Under the pieces are notes generated by a model that saw only the letters and a program-made list of their open reading frames with translations, ran no database searches and had not been told where the DNA came from. Positions 25,551-34,500 of a stretch of DNA of 64,000 nucleotides are shown piece by piece. The first letter of the stretch is position 1. Every line of letters begins with the position of its first letter. The position numbers and the translations under genes were made by a program. The stretch is from Actinoplanes sp. N902-109 (lineage in GTDB: Bacteria > Actinomycetota > Actinomycetes > Mycobacteriales > Micromonosporaceae): NCBI RefSeq assembly GCF_000389965.1, contig NC_021191.1, positions 5,333,501-5,397,500 on the forward strand, given 5' to 3'.

Positions 25551-26902
25551 ATGCGGCGCTCGGACCGGTTTCCCGAGCCGGCACCGCGATACCGCCGCCC
25601 TTGCGAGTGACGATCGCGGTATGACGGAACGGTCAGTCATCCGGCCTAGCGTTCGGGCCACATAGAAATCGCACAGTCCGCAGCGGAAGGTCGGGGCGGC
25701 CACCCCGGCGCTGGTGACGGCCTTCATGCTCGCCGCCTGCGGGTCGGATCGCGACAGCAGTGCGGCGCCCGCCCCAGCCGGCGCGCACAGCGGGCACGCG
25801 GGCGGGTCGTCGGCTCCACCGCGCCCGCTGCGCGCCGGGGAGCTGCTGGCGACCGGCGGCAAGCCGGCGCACAGCGCCGACAGGTCTCCGATTCGGGTCA
25901 GCAGGTGGCGGACAGCAAGCCAGCCGAGTATGGGTGCTGTTGCCGCTCACCACGAGAGGAACCGCACGATGGCTTCGGCCCTGAGAACGAGGCCCCCTTT
26001 CAGATGTCGGCGGGTAAGCGCGTGTTTCTGCGGCAGGCAATTCTGGGGTCCGACGGTGATGAGTTCTGGGGCAAGGGATTTCATCGGCAGGATCGAGCAT
26101 CTGAATTGCAATACCTTCGTTCGAGGTTGCCCAGTACCTCGCAGGCGTTTCCGCCGAGGGAGACAGGGTTCTCGGCTCTGCCACGATGCAGGGCGGCCAC
26201 ATGGCGGTCGAGATAGTCAACATGAAACGCGCTGAAGCACCCAGATCGGGCCGGCCAAGCATAGTAGGTCAACACTGGTCGGCGGGATCGCTTGGTGATG
26301 TCCGCGCGTTTCGGACCTCCGGGGTGCCGGTTGTCCGGCGAGGGCTGGCCATAGACGATTACGCGAAGTGGCCTTGACGCCGACTCCATCTCACCGCTTG
26401 GGGCGAACTTCTCGCGGAGGAGTTGCCGGTGCACCGGATCGGTAACTCACTTGCGGACCAAACCGCACTGAGGCAGATCACGCATGAGAAACAGATCATT
26501 TGTAAGGCGCTGACCGCCATGCCACTGCGGAGTTGGCCGTCGGCCACTCCGCTGCATAGTGCGGTCGACTTCTTCATCCGACACCGAGGAGGATCGAGTA
26601 ATTAACGCAGTCGGATGGCCAGTTCGGTACACCATCGAGTCTTTCTTCGTTCCGATCGGTGCCGGTGAAGTAAACCTCGAATAGGCAGCCGAATCGCTTG
26701 CCGGCGGACTCCGCCGCGCAGTCGAGCGTGTGGCCCTGCTCCCGGACCTATCCCGCAGCAGACCGTTCGCGCGATGACGTGATTCACGTACGTCAAGGTA
26801 AAGAGAATAGGCGTGGCAAGATGGCCGCTGCCGGTTGCCGAAGGCTGTGCGGGGTGGCACGATCGCGACCATGATCGAAAGAATCGAGTCCGCTGACCGC
26901 CG
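25551..26902. other. 1.35-kb stretch with no convincing gene, probably decayed DNA
   Basis: No frame here has the codon bias of its neighbours, and base composition is visibly less GC-rich from about 25900 to 26850. One trace stands out: about 25681-25900 (+) reads RKVGAATPALVTAFMLAACGSD, like the signal and lipobox of a lipoprotein whose start codon is missing (stop at 25663, no ATG/GTG before the charged residues). A minus-strand frame at 26081-26434 and a plus-strand frame at 25905-26216 encode unfamiliar sequences I could not assign. The position next to an IS suggests rearrangement. Confidence 0.5.
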
Positions 26903-27818
26903 GTGAGCGTGCTGCCCGAGCCTGGACTGCTCGGACCCCGGATCGCTCTGTTCGAACACGCGCTGCGTCTGCATCAGCAGCATCCGGACGGCGTTCTGCC
27001 TCGCGGCGGCGCGCCGTATCCGGACGAGGAGTGGCACCGCTCGCGGCGGTCAACCCGGCGGGCGAGGGATCACCGGCTGCTCGGGGCCGATGTCGCTGTC
27101 ATTCTCGACCGGCATTTCAGCCGGCCTGACGCGCAGCCGCACGACCTTGTCGACACCTTTCGAGACGTCCATGTCCCGATCCATCGCAACGACCACATCG
27201 TTGCCGCGGCCCTGCGCGCGGATCGGGAACGTCTGCGGCACACCGGCCGGTGGTTGGTGCGGCACAGCACGGACCGCAACGCTGCCACGGTCGGACTCGC
27301 GCTGCTGGCCGCCGACGGCACCGGGGACGACATCCCGCTGATCCAGACCATCGGTCTGCTGTCGGACCAGTTCGGGCCGTTGGCCGCGGCGGCGCTGCAA
27401 CGCCGCCGGGCAGGCGCGGAGGCGCTGCGGTGGCTTGCCGAGCGGGTGGCGGGCTGGGGGCGGGTCCACGTCGTCGAAGCACTGTGCCGGCGAGCATTAC
27501 CCACCCGCGCCGGTCGTGCTGGCCGCGCACGCTGCTCACCTCGCCGGTCAGCGTCCGACTGTGAGCCGGTACATCGATGCCGCAATGATCGCCAATTATC
27601 TGACGGCCGAGCCGGCGCACCGGTGCGGCTGCACCACCGAGCAGCGCGACCGCATCGTGCAGCGCTACCTCGCCGTTCTCGAGCAGCCCGGCTGGCGTGA
27701 TGCGGCCTGCTCGGGCCTCGACCCGGCCGGCGAGTTCTTCACCTGGTTCGCAAGTCATGTCGCGGCGCGGCTCCGTCCCGGCGCAGTCACCGGCCCGGCG
27801 GCAGACGACGAACGATGA
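26903..27818 (+). pseudogene. Frameshifted helical-repeat (HEAT-like) protein gene
   Basis: The frame from GTG 26903 reads a typical protein (MSVLPEPGLLGPRIALFE ... IGLLSDQFGPLAAAALQ ... WGRVHVVEALC) up to about 27490, then becomes arginine-rich out-of-frame sequence. The sensible continuation (VLAAHAAHLAGQRPTVSRYIDAAMIANYL ... WRDAACSGLDPAGEFFTWFASHVA) is in another frame and ends at 27818. Joined, it would be roughly 300 aa. A single indel near 27485-27510 explains the break; a sequencing error is possible. The WGRVHVVEALC segment resembles Streptomyces helical-repeat proteins of unknown function. Confidence 0.6.
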
Positions 27819-27831
27819 ACGCGCGCGCAGC

Positions 27832-27862
27832 GGTCCCGCCACCGCGGTGCGGTGGCGGGACC
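27832..27862. terminator. Strong terminator between convergent genes
   Basis: GGTCCCGCCACCG (27832-27844) and CGGTGGCGGGACC (27850-27862) form a perfect 13-bp stem with a 5-nt loop, 16 bp from the end of the minus-strand secreted-protein gene. Confidence 0.75.
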
Positions 27863-27877
27863 GGCCGGCGAGAGCGG

Positions 27878-28918
<1,041 letters not shown>

Positions 28919-29032
28919 GCGTTCTCCCGCGATCGGAACAGATAGATAGCCGAGAATCTAGAAGATCGATGGCGGCGGGTGTGTGTCACGCGGGCAAAGA
29001 TTTGTTGTCCGCCGGGCATCCGGACCGGGCAT

Positions 29033-29047
29033 CCGGAAGTTTCGGAT
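29033..29047. promoter_or_regulatory. LacI-type operator, copy 1 (inverted orientation)
   Basis: TCCGGAAGTTTCGGA, whose reverse complement TCCGAAACTTCCGGA matches copy 2 at 14 of 15 bases. It lies between the secreted-protein gene and the LacI gene. The centres of the two copies are 76 bp apart, about seven helical turns, which would allow a repression loop. Confidence 0.7.
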
Positions 29048-29108
29048 ACGGCCAACCTCCTTGACGGTCTTCGATGGGGCGCCTATGTTCCGGAAGAACC
29101 TCGATCCG

Positions 29109-29123
29109 TCCGAAACTTCCGGG
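29109..29123. promoter_or_regulatory. LacI-type operator, copy 2
   Basis: TCCGAAACTTCCGGG, 36 bp before the LacI start codon, in the expected position for autoregulation. The same core recurs at 30353 and 50155. Confidence 0.7.
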
Positions 29124-29159
29124 GGTCGGGCCCGCATCGTACGGGGAGGGGGCTCCTCA

Positions 29160-30167
29160 GTGGACGACAACCGGCGCGTCACCATGGCAGCGGTCGCCCG
29201 GGCTGCCGGGGTGTCGGTGCCGACCGTGTCGCGGGTGCTCAACGGGCACCCCGACGTCGCCGCGCCGACGCGCATCCGGGTCGAGGCAGCCCTGCGTGAG
29301 CACGGCTACCGCCGTCGCGAAGCGCGCCGCTCCGGCCGTACGGCACTGGTTGACGTGGTTTTCGACGATCTTTACTGCCCGTGGGCGGTCGAGGTGATCC
29401 GGGGCATCGAGGACGTGGCTCGCGCCGCCGGGGTGGGCACGGTGGTCTCGGCGGTGCACCGCACGTCGGCGGCCTGGCAGCGCTGGCTGGGCAGCCTGCG
29501 CACCCGCTCGGCGGCCGGGGTGATCGCCGCCAACGCCGAGCTGAGCACCGGTGTGCTGGCCGAGCTGTCCCGCCTGCGCATCCCGGTCGTGGTGGTCGAC
29601 CCGGTCGCGGCCGCGGGCGGCGGAATACCGACGATCGGCGCGACGAACTGGGCCGGGGCGCTCAGCGCGACCGAGTACCTGCTGCGGCTCGGGCACCGCC
29701 GGATCGGCTTCGTCGGTGGCCCGCCGCACGTGTTGTGCAGCCGGGCGCGGTTCGACGGTTATCGCGCCGCCCTGGAGGCCGCGGGGCTGACGGCCGACCC
29801 GGCGCTGGTGCGGCTGGGCGATTTCTACCACGACTCCGGGTACGCGGCCGGGGTGGAGCTGCTCGCCCTGCCCGACCCGCCGACGGCCATCTTCGCCGCC
29901 AGTGACCAGATGGCGCTGGGGGCGTGCGAGGCGGTGCGCCGGCGCGGGCTGAGCGTGCCCGGCGACGTCAGCGTGGTCGGCTTCGACGACGTACCCGAGG
30001 CGCGGTGGTCCTCTCCCCCGCTGACCACGGTGCGGCAGCCGCTGGTGGAGATGGGCGCGCTGGCCGCACGCACGGTCCTGCGACTGACCGGCGACAGTGG
30101 CCTGCCGGCGCACGGCGTGGAGCTGCCCACCCGCTTGATCACCCGCGGCAGCAGCGCCGCTGTTTGA
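29160..30167 (+). CDS. LacI-family repressor, probable BxlR-like sugar regulator
   Basis: A 335-aa repressor. HTH: RVTMAAVARAAGVSVPTVSRVLNG (about residues 6-29); the effector domain contains IGATNWAGALSATEYLL and VGFDDVPEARWSSPPLTTVRQP. GTG 29160 is the best start: a GGGGAGGGGG site precedes it and the HTH follows directly, while the open frame before it runs through the operators. It is a close paralogue of the LacI at 7705-8703. The operon that follows and the matching operators indicate control of oligosaccharide uptake; by analogy with the Streptomyces bxl system the ligand may be a xylo-oligosaccharide. Confidence 0.9.
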   Translation: MDDNRRVTMAAVARAAGVSVPTVSRVLNGHPDVAAPTRIRVEAALREHGYRRREARRSGRTALVDVVFDDLYCPWAVEVIRGIEDVARAAGVGTVVSAVHRTSAAWQRWLGSLRTRSAAGVIAANAELSTGVLAELSRLRIPVVVVDPVAAAGGGIPTIGATNWAGALSATEYLLRLGHRRIGFVGGPPHVLCSRARFDGYRAALEAAGLTADPALVRLGDFYHDSGYAAGVELLALPDPPTAIFAASDQMALGACEAVRRRGLSVPGDVSVVGFDDVPEARWSSPPLTTVRQPLVEMGALAARTVLRLTGDSGLPAHGVELPTRLITRGSSAAV

Positions 30168-30293
30168 AACTTTCAGCTACCTCTTCCGGCCGGGTGCCGG
30201 GAAACACCGCCGGGAAAGCGGTTGCCCGTGGGAGCGATCCCACCGGTTACCAACTCGTGTTTTTTCGGGTCGCTACGATCGCCCCTGAGACCC

Positions 30294-30322
30294 TTGACAC
30301 ACCCGCGGCGAAACCCTACGTT
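30294..30322 (+). promoter_or_regulatory. Sigma70-type promoter of the sugar ABC operon
   Basis: TTGACA (30294-30299), a 17-bp spacer and TACGTT (30317-30322) give a near-consensus housekeeping promoter. Transcription would start near 30329, upstream of the operator at 30353. A weaker operator-like TTTGAAACTTTCAG lies at 30163-30176, over the LacI stop codon. Confidence 0.7.
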
Positions 30323-30352
30323 AACGAAATCTCTCGATAACTTGCAGCTCTG

Positions 30353-30367
30353 TTTCGAAACTTCCGG
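30353..30367. promoter_or_regulatory. LacI-type operator before the sugar ABC operon
   Basis: TTTCGAAACTTCCGG lies about 25-39 bp downstream of the predicted transcription start and 11 bp before the ATG, so a bound repressor would block elongation and mask the ribosome-binding region. Confidence 0.75.
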
Positions 30368-30378
30368 TACCTCTCGGG

Positions 30379-31728
30379 ATGGTGAAGACAGTGGAACGCT
30401 CCTCCATATCGCGTCGTAGTTTCCTCAGCTTGGTGGCCGGTTCCAGCGCCGCTGCCGCGCTGGCCGCCTGCGGTAGTTCCGGGCCCAGCAGCTCCAGCGG
30501 TGGCGGCGGTGGCGCCGGCGCGGCCAGCTACTGGTACCTCAGCGGACAGCCGCAGGAGGGTGTCCGGGCCGGCGCCGTCGACCGGTTCAACAAGGCGAAC
30601 CCGGACAACAAGATCACCGGCACCGCCTTCCAGAACGACGCCTACAAGACGAAGATCAAGACGGCGATCGGCGCCGGCCAGGCCCCGACGATCATCTGGG
30701 GCTGGGGCGGCGGTGGCCTCAAGGCCTACGCCGACGCCGGTCAGGTGGTCGACCTGACCTCGTGGTTCACCGAGAACGCCGCCGTCAAGGACAAGCTGTT
30801 CCCCTCCTCGTTCGGCCCGGCCACCATCGACGGCAAGATCTACGCGATGCCGGCCGAGCAGGTCCAGCCGATCGTGCTGTTCTACAACAAGGAAATCTTC
30901 GACAAGTACGGCGCCAAGCCCCCGCAGTCGTGGGGCGACATCATGAACCTGGTGACGCTGTTCAACAGCAAGAAGGTCGCGCCGTTCTCGCTCGGCGGCC
31001 AGTCGCGCTGGACCAACATGATGTGGCTGGAGTTCCTGTTCGACCGGATCGGCGGGCCCGAGGTGTTCCAGGCCGCCTTCGAGGGTGAGAAGGACGCCTG
31101 GTCCAACCCGAAGGCCAAGGAAGCCCTGACCAAGATGCAGGACCTGATCAAGGCCAACGGGTTCATCAACGGCTTCTCGTCCATCGCCGCCGACGGCAAC
31201 GCCGACCAGGCCCTGCTGTACACCGGCAAGGCCGCGATGATGCTGCACGGCTCCTGGACCTACGGGAGTATGAAGGAGGAGGGCGGCGACTTCGTCTCCA
31301 GCGGCAAGCTCGGTTACATGAACTTCCCGCCGGTCGAGGGCGGCGCGGGCGACCCGAACGACACCGTCGGCAACGCCGGGCAGTACCTGTCGATCTCCGC
31401 CAAGGCGACCCCCGAGCAGCAGGCCTCGGCCAAGAAGTTCTTCCAGACCGGCGTGCTCGACGACACCGAGATCCAGCAGTGGATCGACACCGGTGGCGTG
31501 CCGATCGTCAAGGGCACCGAGGCCAAGCTGGGCGCTTCCAAGGACGCCGACTTCCTCAAGTTCATCTACGACACGTCGAGCAAGGCCAAGGTCTTCGCCC
31601 AGTCCTGGGACCAGGCCCTCAGCCCGACCGCGGCCGAGACGCTGCTGGACAACATCGCCAAGTTCTTCCAGCTGAACATCGGACCCGACCAGTTCATCCA
31701 GAACATGAACGGGACCATCGGCAAATGA
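30379..31728 (+). CDS. Sugar ABC transporter substrate-binding lipoprotein (BxlE-like)
   Basis: A 449-aa extracytoplasmic family-1 binding protein. The leader combines a twin-arginine motif (SRRSFL, residues 11-16) with a lipobox LAAC (Cys31), followed by a Ser/Gly spacer, so it should be Tat-exported and lipid-anchored. The mature part has the usual WGWGGGGLKAYADAGQVVDLT and AMMLHGSW segments. It starts a three-gene importer operon with ATGA coupling to the first permease. No ATPase is encoded here, as is usual for actinobacterial sugar importers served by a shared MsiK-type ATPase. Xylobiose or a related sugar is inferred from the regulon. Confidence 0.9.
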   Translation: MVKTVERSSISRRSFLSLVAGSSAAAALAACGSSGPSSSSGGGGGAGAASYWYLSGQPQEGVRAGAVDRFNKANPDNKITGTAFQNDAYKTKIKTAIGAGQAPTIIWGWGGGGLKAYADAGQVVDLTSWFTENAAVKDKLFPSSFGPATIDGKIYAMPAEQVQPIVLFYNKEIFDKYGAKPPQSWGDIMNLVTLFNSKKVAPFSLGGQSRWTNMMWLEFLFDRIGGPEVFQAAFEGEKDAWSNPKAKEALTKMQDLIKANGFINGFSSIAADGNADQALLYTGKAAMMLHGSWTYGSMKEEGGDFVSSGKLGYMNFPPVEGGAGDPNDTVGNAGQYLSISAKATPEQQASAKKFFQTGVLDDTEIQQWIDTGGVPIVKGTEAKLGASKDADFLKFIYDTSSKAKVFAQSWDQALSPTAAETLLDNIAKFFQLNIGPDQFIQNMNGTIGK

Positions 31729-32651
31729 CCGCGATCGCTCCGCCGCCGGTGCCGGTGGACCTGGCCGGCCGCAACACCGGCGGCCGGGGCGGCTCGGTCC
31801 GCTGGATGGCGATCCCGGCGCTGCTGATGTTCACGGCGTTCGGGATCGTCCCGCTGATCGGTGTGCTCCTGCTCAGCTTCACGTCGTGGGACAACCTGGG
31901 CCCGATCAAGCCGGCCGGCTTCGACAGCTGGCGCCAGGTGCTCACCGACCCGAGCCTGCCGCACGCCATCGGCGTCACGTTCCTCATCATGGCGCTGTCC
32001 TGGCTGGCACAGACCCCGCTGAGCATCCTCATCGGCACGTTCCTGGCCGGTCACCAGCGTTACCGCGAGCTGCTGGCAGTGCTCTACTTCATCCCGCTGC
32101 TGCTCAGCTCGGCCGCCATCGCGATCACGTTCAAGGCGCTGCTGGACCCGAACTTCGGGCTGGGCTCCGGCGTCGGCCTGTCCTGGCTCAAGCAGGACTG
32201 GCTCGGCAGGAGCGGCCTGGCCGTCGGCGTGGTCGTGTTCATCGTGTCGTGGCAGTTCATCCCGTTCCACTCGCTGATCTACCAGGGCGCGGTGCGTCAG
32301 ATCCCGGCCTCGCTGTACGAGGCCGCGCAGATCGACGGCGCCGGCCGCTTCCGCCAGTTCCGCAACATCACGCTGCCGCAGCTCAAGTACACGGTCGTCA
32401 CGTCGTCGACGCTGATGGTGGTCGGATCGCTGACCCTGTTCGATCTGATCTTCGTACTGACCGCCGGTGGTCCGGCCGACGCCACCCGGGTGCTGGCGGT
32501 GGACATGTACCGGCGCGGCTTCCTGTCGAACCTGATGGGACCTGCCAGCGTCATCGCGGTGATCCTCGTGCTGGTCGGGCTTGCCATCGCGCTGCTGCTC
32601 CGCCGGCTCGGCGGGGGCAGCGCCGACGACAGCCAACTCGAAGGAGTGTGA
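31725..32651 (+). CDS. Sugar ABC transporter permease 1
   Basis: A 308-aa inner-membrane permease of the MalF type with six helices after a short N-terminal tail. The EAA loop that docks to the ATPase is EAAQIDGAGRFRQFRNITLP (about residues 202-221). Start ATG 31725 overlaps the binding-protein stop (ATGA); the open frame further upstream is out-of-frame reading of that gene. Confidence 0.92.
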   Translation: MTAIAPPPVPVDLAGRNTGGRGGSVRWMAIPALLMFTAFGIVPLIGVLLLSFTSWDNLGPIKPAGFDSWRQVLTDPSLPHAIGVTFLIMALSWLAQTPLSILIGTFLAGHQRYRELLAVLYFIPLLLSSAAIAITFKALLDPNFGLGSGVGLSWLKQDWLGRSGLAVGVVVFIVSWQFIPFHSLIYQGAVRQIPASLYEAAQIDGAGRFRQFRNITLPQLKYTVVTSSTLMVVGSLTLFDLIFVLTAGGPADATRVLAVDMYRRGFLSNLMGPASVIAVILVLVGLAIALLLRRLGGGSADDSQLEGV

Positions 32652-32654
32652 CCG

Positions 32655-33554
32655 GTGGCCTCCACCCTCACCACGGGCGGCCGGCACATGGCCGTCTCGG
32701 CCACCTCCGGCCCCGCCCCCAAACGGCGTGGCCCGGACCGCCGCAACTGGCTCGGCGGCTCGCTGTCCTGGCTCTGGCTCATCGTGGTGCTGGTGCCGAT
32801 CTACTGGATCGTCATCACCAGCTTCAAGACGCGCGCGTCGTACTACGCCCAGAACTCCATGGCCCCGCCCAACGACCCCACGTTCGACAACTTCAAGCTC
32901 GTCGTGGATTCGGGATTCATCCGCTATTTCTTCAACAGCGTGGTGGTCACCGCCGGCGCGGTGCTGCCGGCAACGCTCATCTCGTTCATGGCGGCGTACG
33001 CGATCGTCCGGGGTTCCGGCCGCAGCCGCTTCCTGCGCTGGACGAACTCGCTGTTCCTGATGGGCCTGGCGATCCCGCTGCAAGCGACGATCATCCCGGT
33101 CTATCTGATCATCATCCGCATGCACATGTACGACACCCTGACGGCGATCATCCTGCCTTCGATCGCCTTCGCCATCCCGCTCTCGGTGCTCGTCCTGTCC
33201 AACTTCATCAGGGACGTCCCGAAGGAGTTGTTCGAGAGCATGCGGCTGGACGGTGCCACCGAGTGGGGCACCCTGTGGAACCTTGCGTTCCCCCTGGTGC
33301 GCCCGGCTCTGGTCACCGTGGTCATCTACAACGGCGTGAACATCTGGAACGGCTTCCTGCTGCCCCTGGTGCTCACCCAGAGCCCCGACCAGCGCACCAT
33401 CCCGCTGGCACTGTGGACGTTCCAGGGCCAGTTCGGCGTCAACGTGCCGGCCGTGGCCGCCTCGGTCGTGCTCACCACGGTGCCGATCCTGCTGCTCTAC
33501 GCCATCGGCCGCCGGCAGATGCTCAGCGGCCTCACCGCCGGCTTCGGCAAATAA
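32655..33554 (+). CDS. Sugar ABC transporter permease 2
   Basis: A 299-aa MalG-type permease with six helices and the docking loop ESMRLDGATEWGTLWNLAFP. Start GTG 32655 follows GAAGGAG at 32640-32646. It completes the binding protein-permease-permease operon; a perfect terminator follows the stop. Confidence 0.92.
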   Translation: MASTLTTGGRHMAVSATSGPAPKRRGPDRRNWLGGSLSWLWLIVVLVPIYWIVITSFKTRASYYAQNSMAPPNDPTFDNFKLVVDSGFIRYFFNSVVVTAGAVLPATLISFMAAYAIVRGSGRSRFLRWTNSLFLMGLAIPLQATIIPVYLIIIRMHMYDTLTAIILPSIAFAIPLSVLVLSNFIRDVPKELFESMRLDGATEWGTLWNLAFPLVRPALVTVVIYNGVNIWNGFLLPLVLTQSPDQRTIPLALWTFQGQFGVNVPAVAASVVLTTVPILLLYAIGRRQMLSGLTAGFGK

Positions 33555-33558
33555 CCCC

Positions 33559-33595
33559 CGCCGCGGCGATGGCCTCTCCCGCCATCGCCGCGGCG
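33559..33595 (+). terminator. Terminator of the sugar ABC operon
   Basis: CGCCGCGGCGATGGC (33559-33573) and GCCATCGCCGCGGCG (33581-33595) make a perfect 15-bp stem with a 7-nt loop starting 4 bp after the permease stop. Confidence 0.85.
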
Positions 33596-33730
33596 CGGGC
33601 GTTCCGCGTTTCGCCCCATCGCCCGTACGGTCACCGCGGACGCGCCGACAAGCAGTACCGCACCCCTTGAAGTCCAGCGCGGCCCGGAACGACTGGGCGG
33701 GTTGACGACTGGGCGGGTTGCTGTCGGTGA

Positions 33731-34126
33731 CTTCGTATCCGCGCTGCCCGAAGGCCCGTCAGGTGGCTTCAGGCAAAGGCAGACGACTGGCCGCAACTGT
33801 CCCTTGTCGGCCAATCCCTTGATGCTGCCGATGCAATATTCTCCGGATTGGCCTTCCTGGGTGTCGGCCTGGCGCTGACGCTGCAACTCAAACAGGTAGC
33901 CAATCAGCAGATTCTCTCGCTACGCCAGCAGCATGTCGAAACCCTCAAGATTTCCCTTGAGAACCCGGAGTACGACCGCATATTGCGCGGCTCGGAGGCA
34001 GCCGACGGTCGCCCGTGGTGGGCGTACGCGAACCTCCTCGTACACAATGTGTACCGCGAGGACCTGACCATAAGGTCACGACCTGAACGCACTCCCCCGG
34101 CTGACCGCGGTTTCCTCGGATCCTGA
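33731..34126 (+). pseudogene. Remnant of a DUF6082-type gene
   Basis: The frame is open from after a stop at 33728 but contains no ATG or GTG before the conserved part, which reads DAADAIFSGLAFLGVGLALTLQ, LSLRQQHVETLKISLENPEYD and WWAYANLLVHNVYRE. This pattern (one membrane helix, then the NPEYDRIL region) is that of DUF6082 proteins in actinomycetes. After NVYREDLTIR the sequence becomes unrelated and stops, so both the start and the C-terminal part are missing. A TTG at 33848 would start inside the membrane helix. Confidence 0.6.
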
Positions 34127-34194
34127 CCTTTCCGCCGATGAGCAGGCAACCCAGCTCACGACCCCGCTCGCCGTCGACGAGTACGTCGAAGTGG

Positions 34195-34500
34195 TGACAA
34201 GCGCAGATCGGACGACGTCCATGCGCACCTCGTCGACCAGACCCGCGGCCAGCGCCTGACCACCGACGTTGCCGGCGGCGACCTCGACGATGCGCTCGCC
34301 GGCGAGTTCTGGTCCTTGGCCACGGCTGCCTCGACGCCGTACACGAAGTGGAACGAGGGCCGGGGGCCCCAGCCGTCGGGCTGCGGCCGGTGTGTCACGA
34401 CGACGACGTGGTCGATCCCGCTCGGCGGCTTGCCGTCCCAGCCGTCTGTCAGGTCGAAGACGTGGCGGCCGCAGTTCTCCTTGCTGGGGAAGCCATCAAG
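34195..34500 (-). pseudogene. Remnant of a RibD-C/dihydrofolate-reductase-like gene
   Basis: Read on the minus strand, 34500-34315 gives GWDGKPPSGIDHVVVVTHRP then FHFVYGVEAAVAK. A different frame continues with LAGERIVEVAAGNVGGQALAAGLVDEVRMDVV at about 34310-34200. Together these are the C-terminal half of the dihydrofolate-reductase-like family (VVTH, then GGxxVxxxALAAGLVDE). A frameshift near 34312, loss of the N-terminal part and an unrelated tail show the gene is dead. It abuts the stop of the ferredoxin-reductase fusion. Confidence 0.55.

Noticed and set aside
24601..25560. Target-site duplication of the IS
   Set aside because: The bases flanking the two inverted repeats (TTAA on the left, ATGC on the right) do not match.
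26081..26434. 117-aa minus-strand frame as a real gene
   Set aside because: No ribosome site at its start, no familiar motif and codon use unlike neighbours; left as unassigned.
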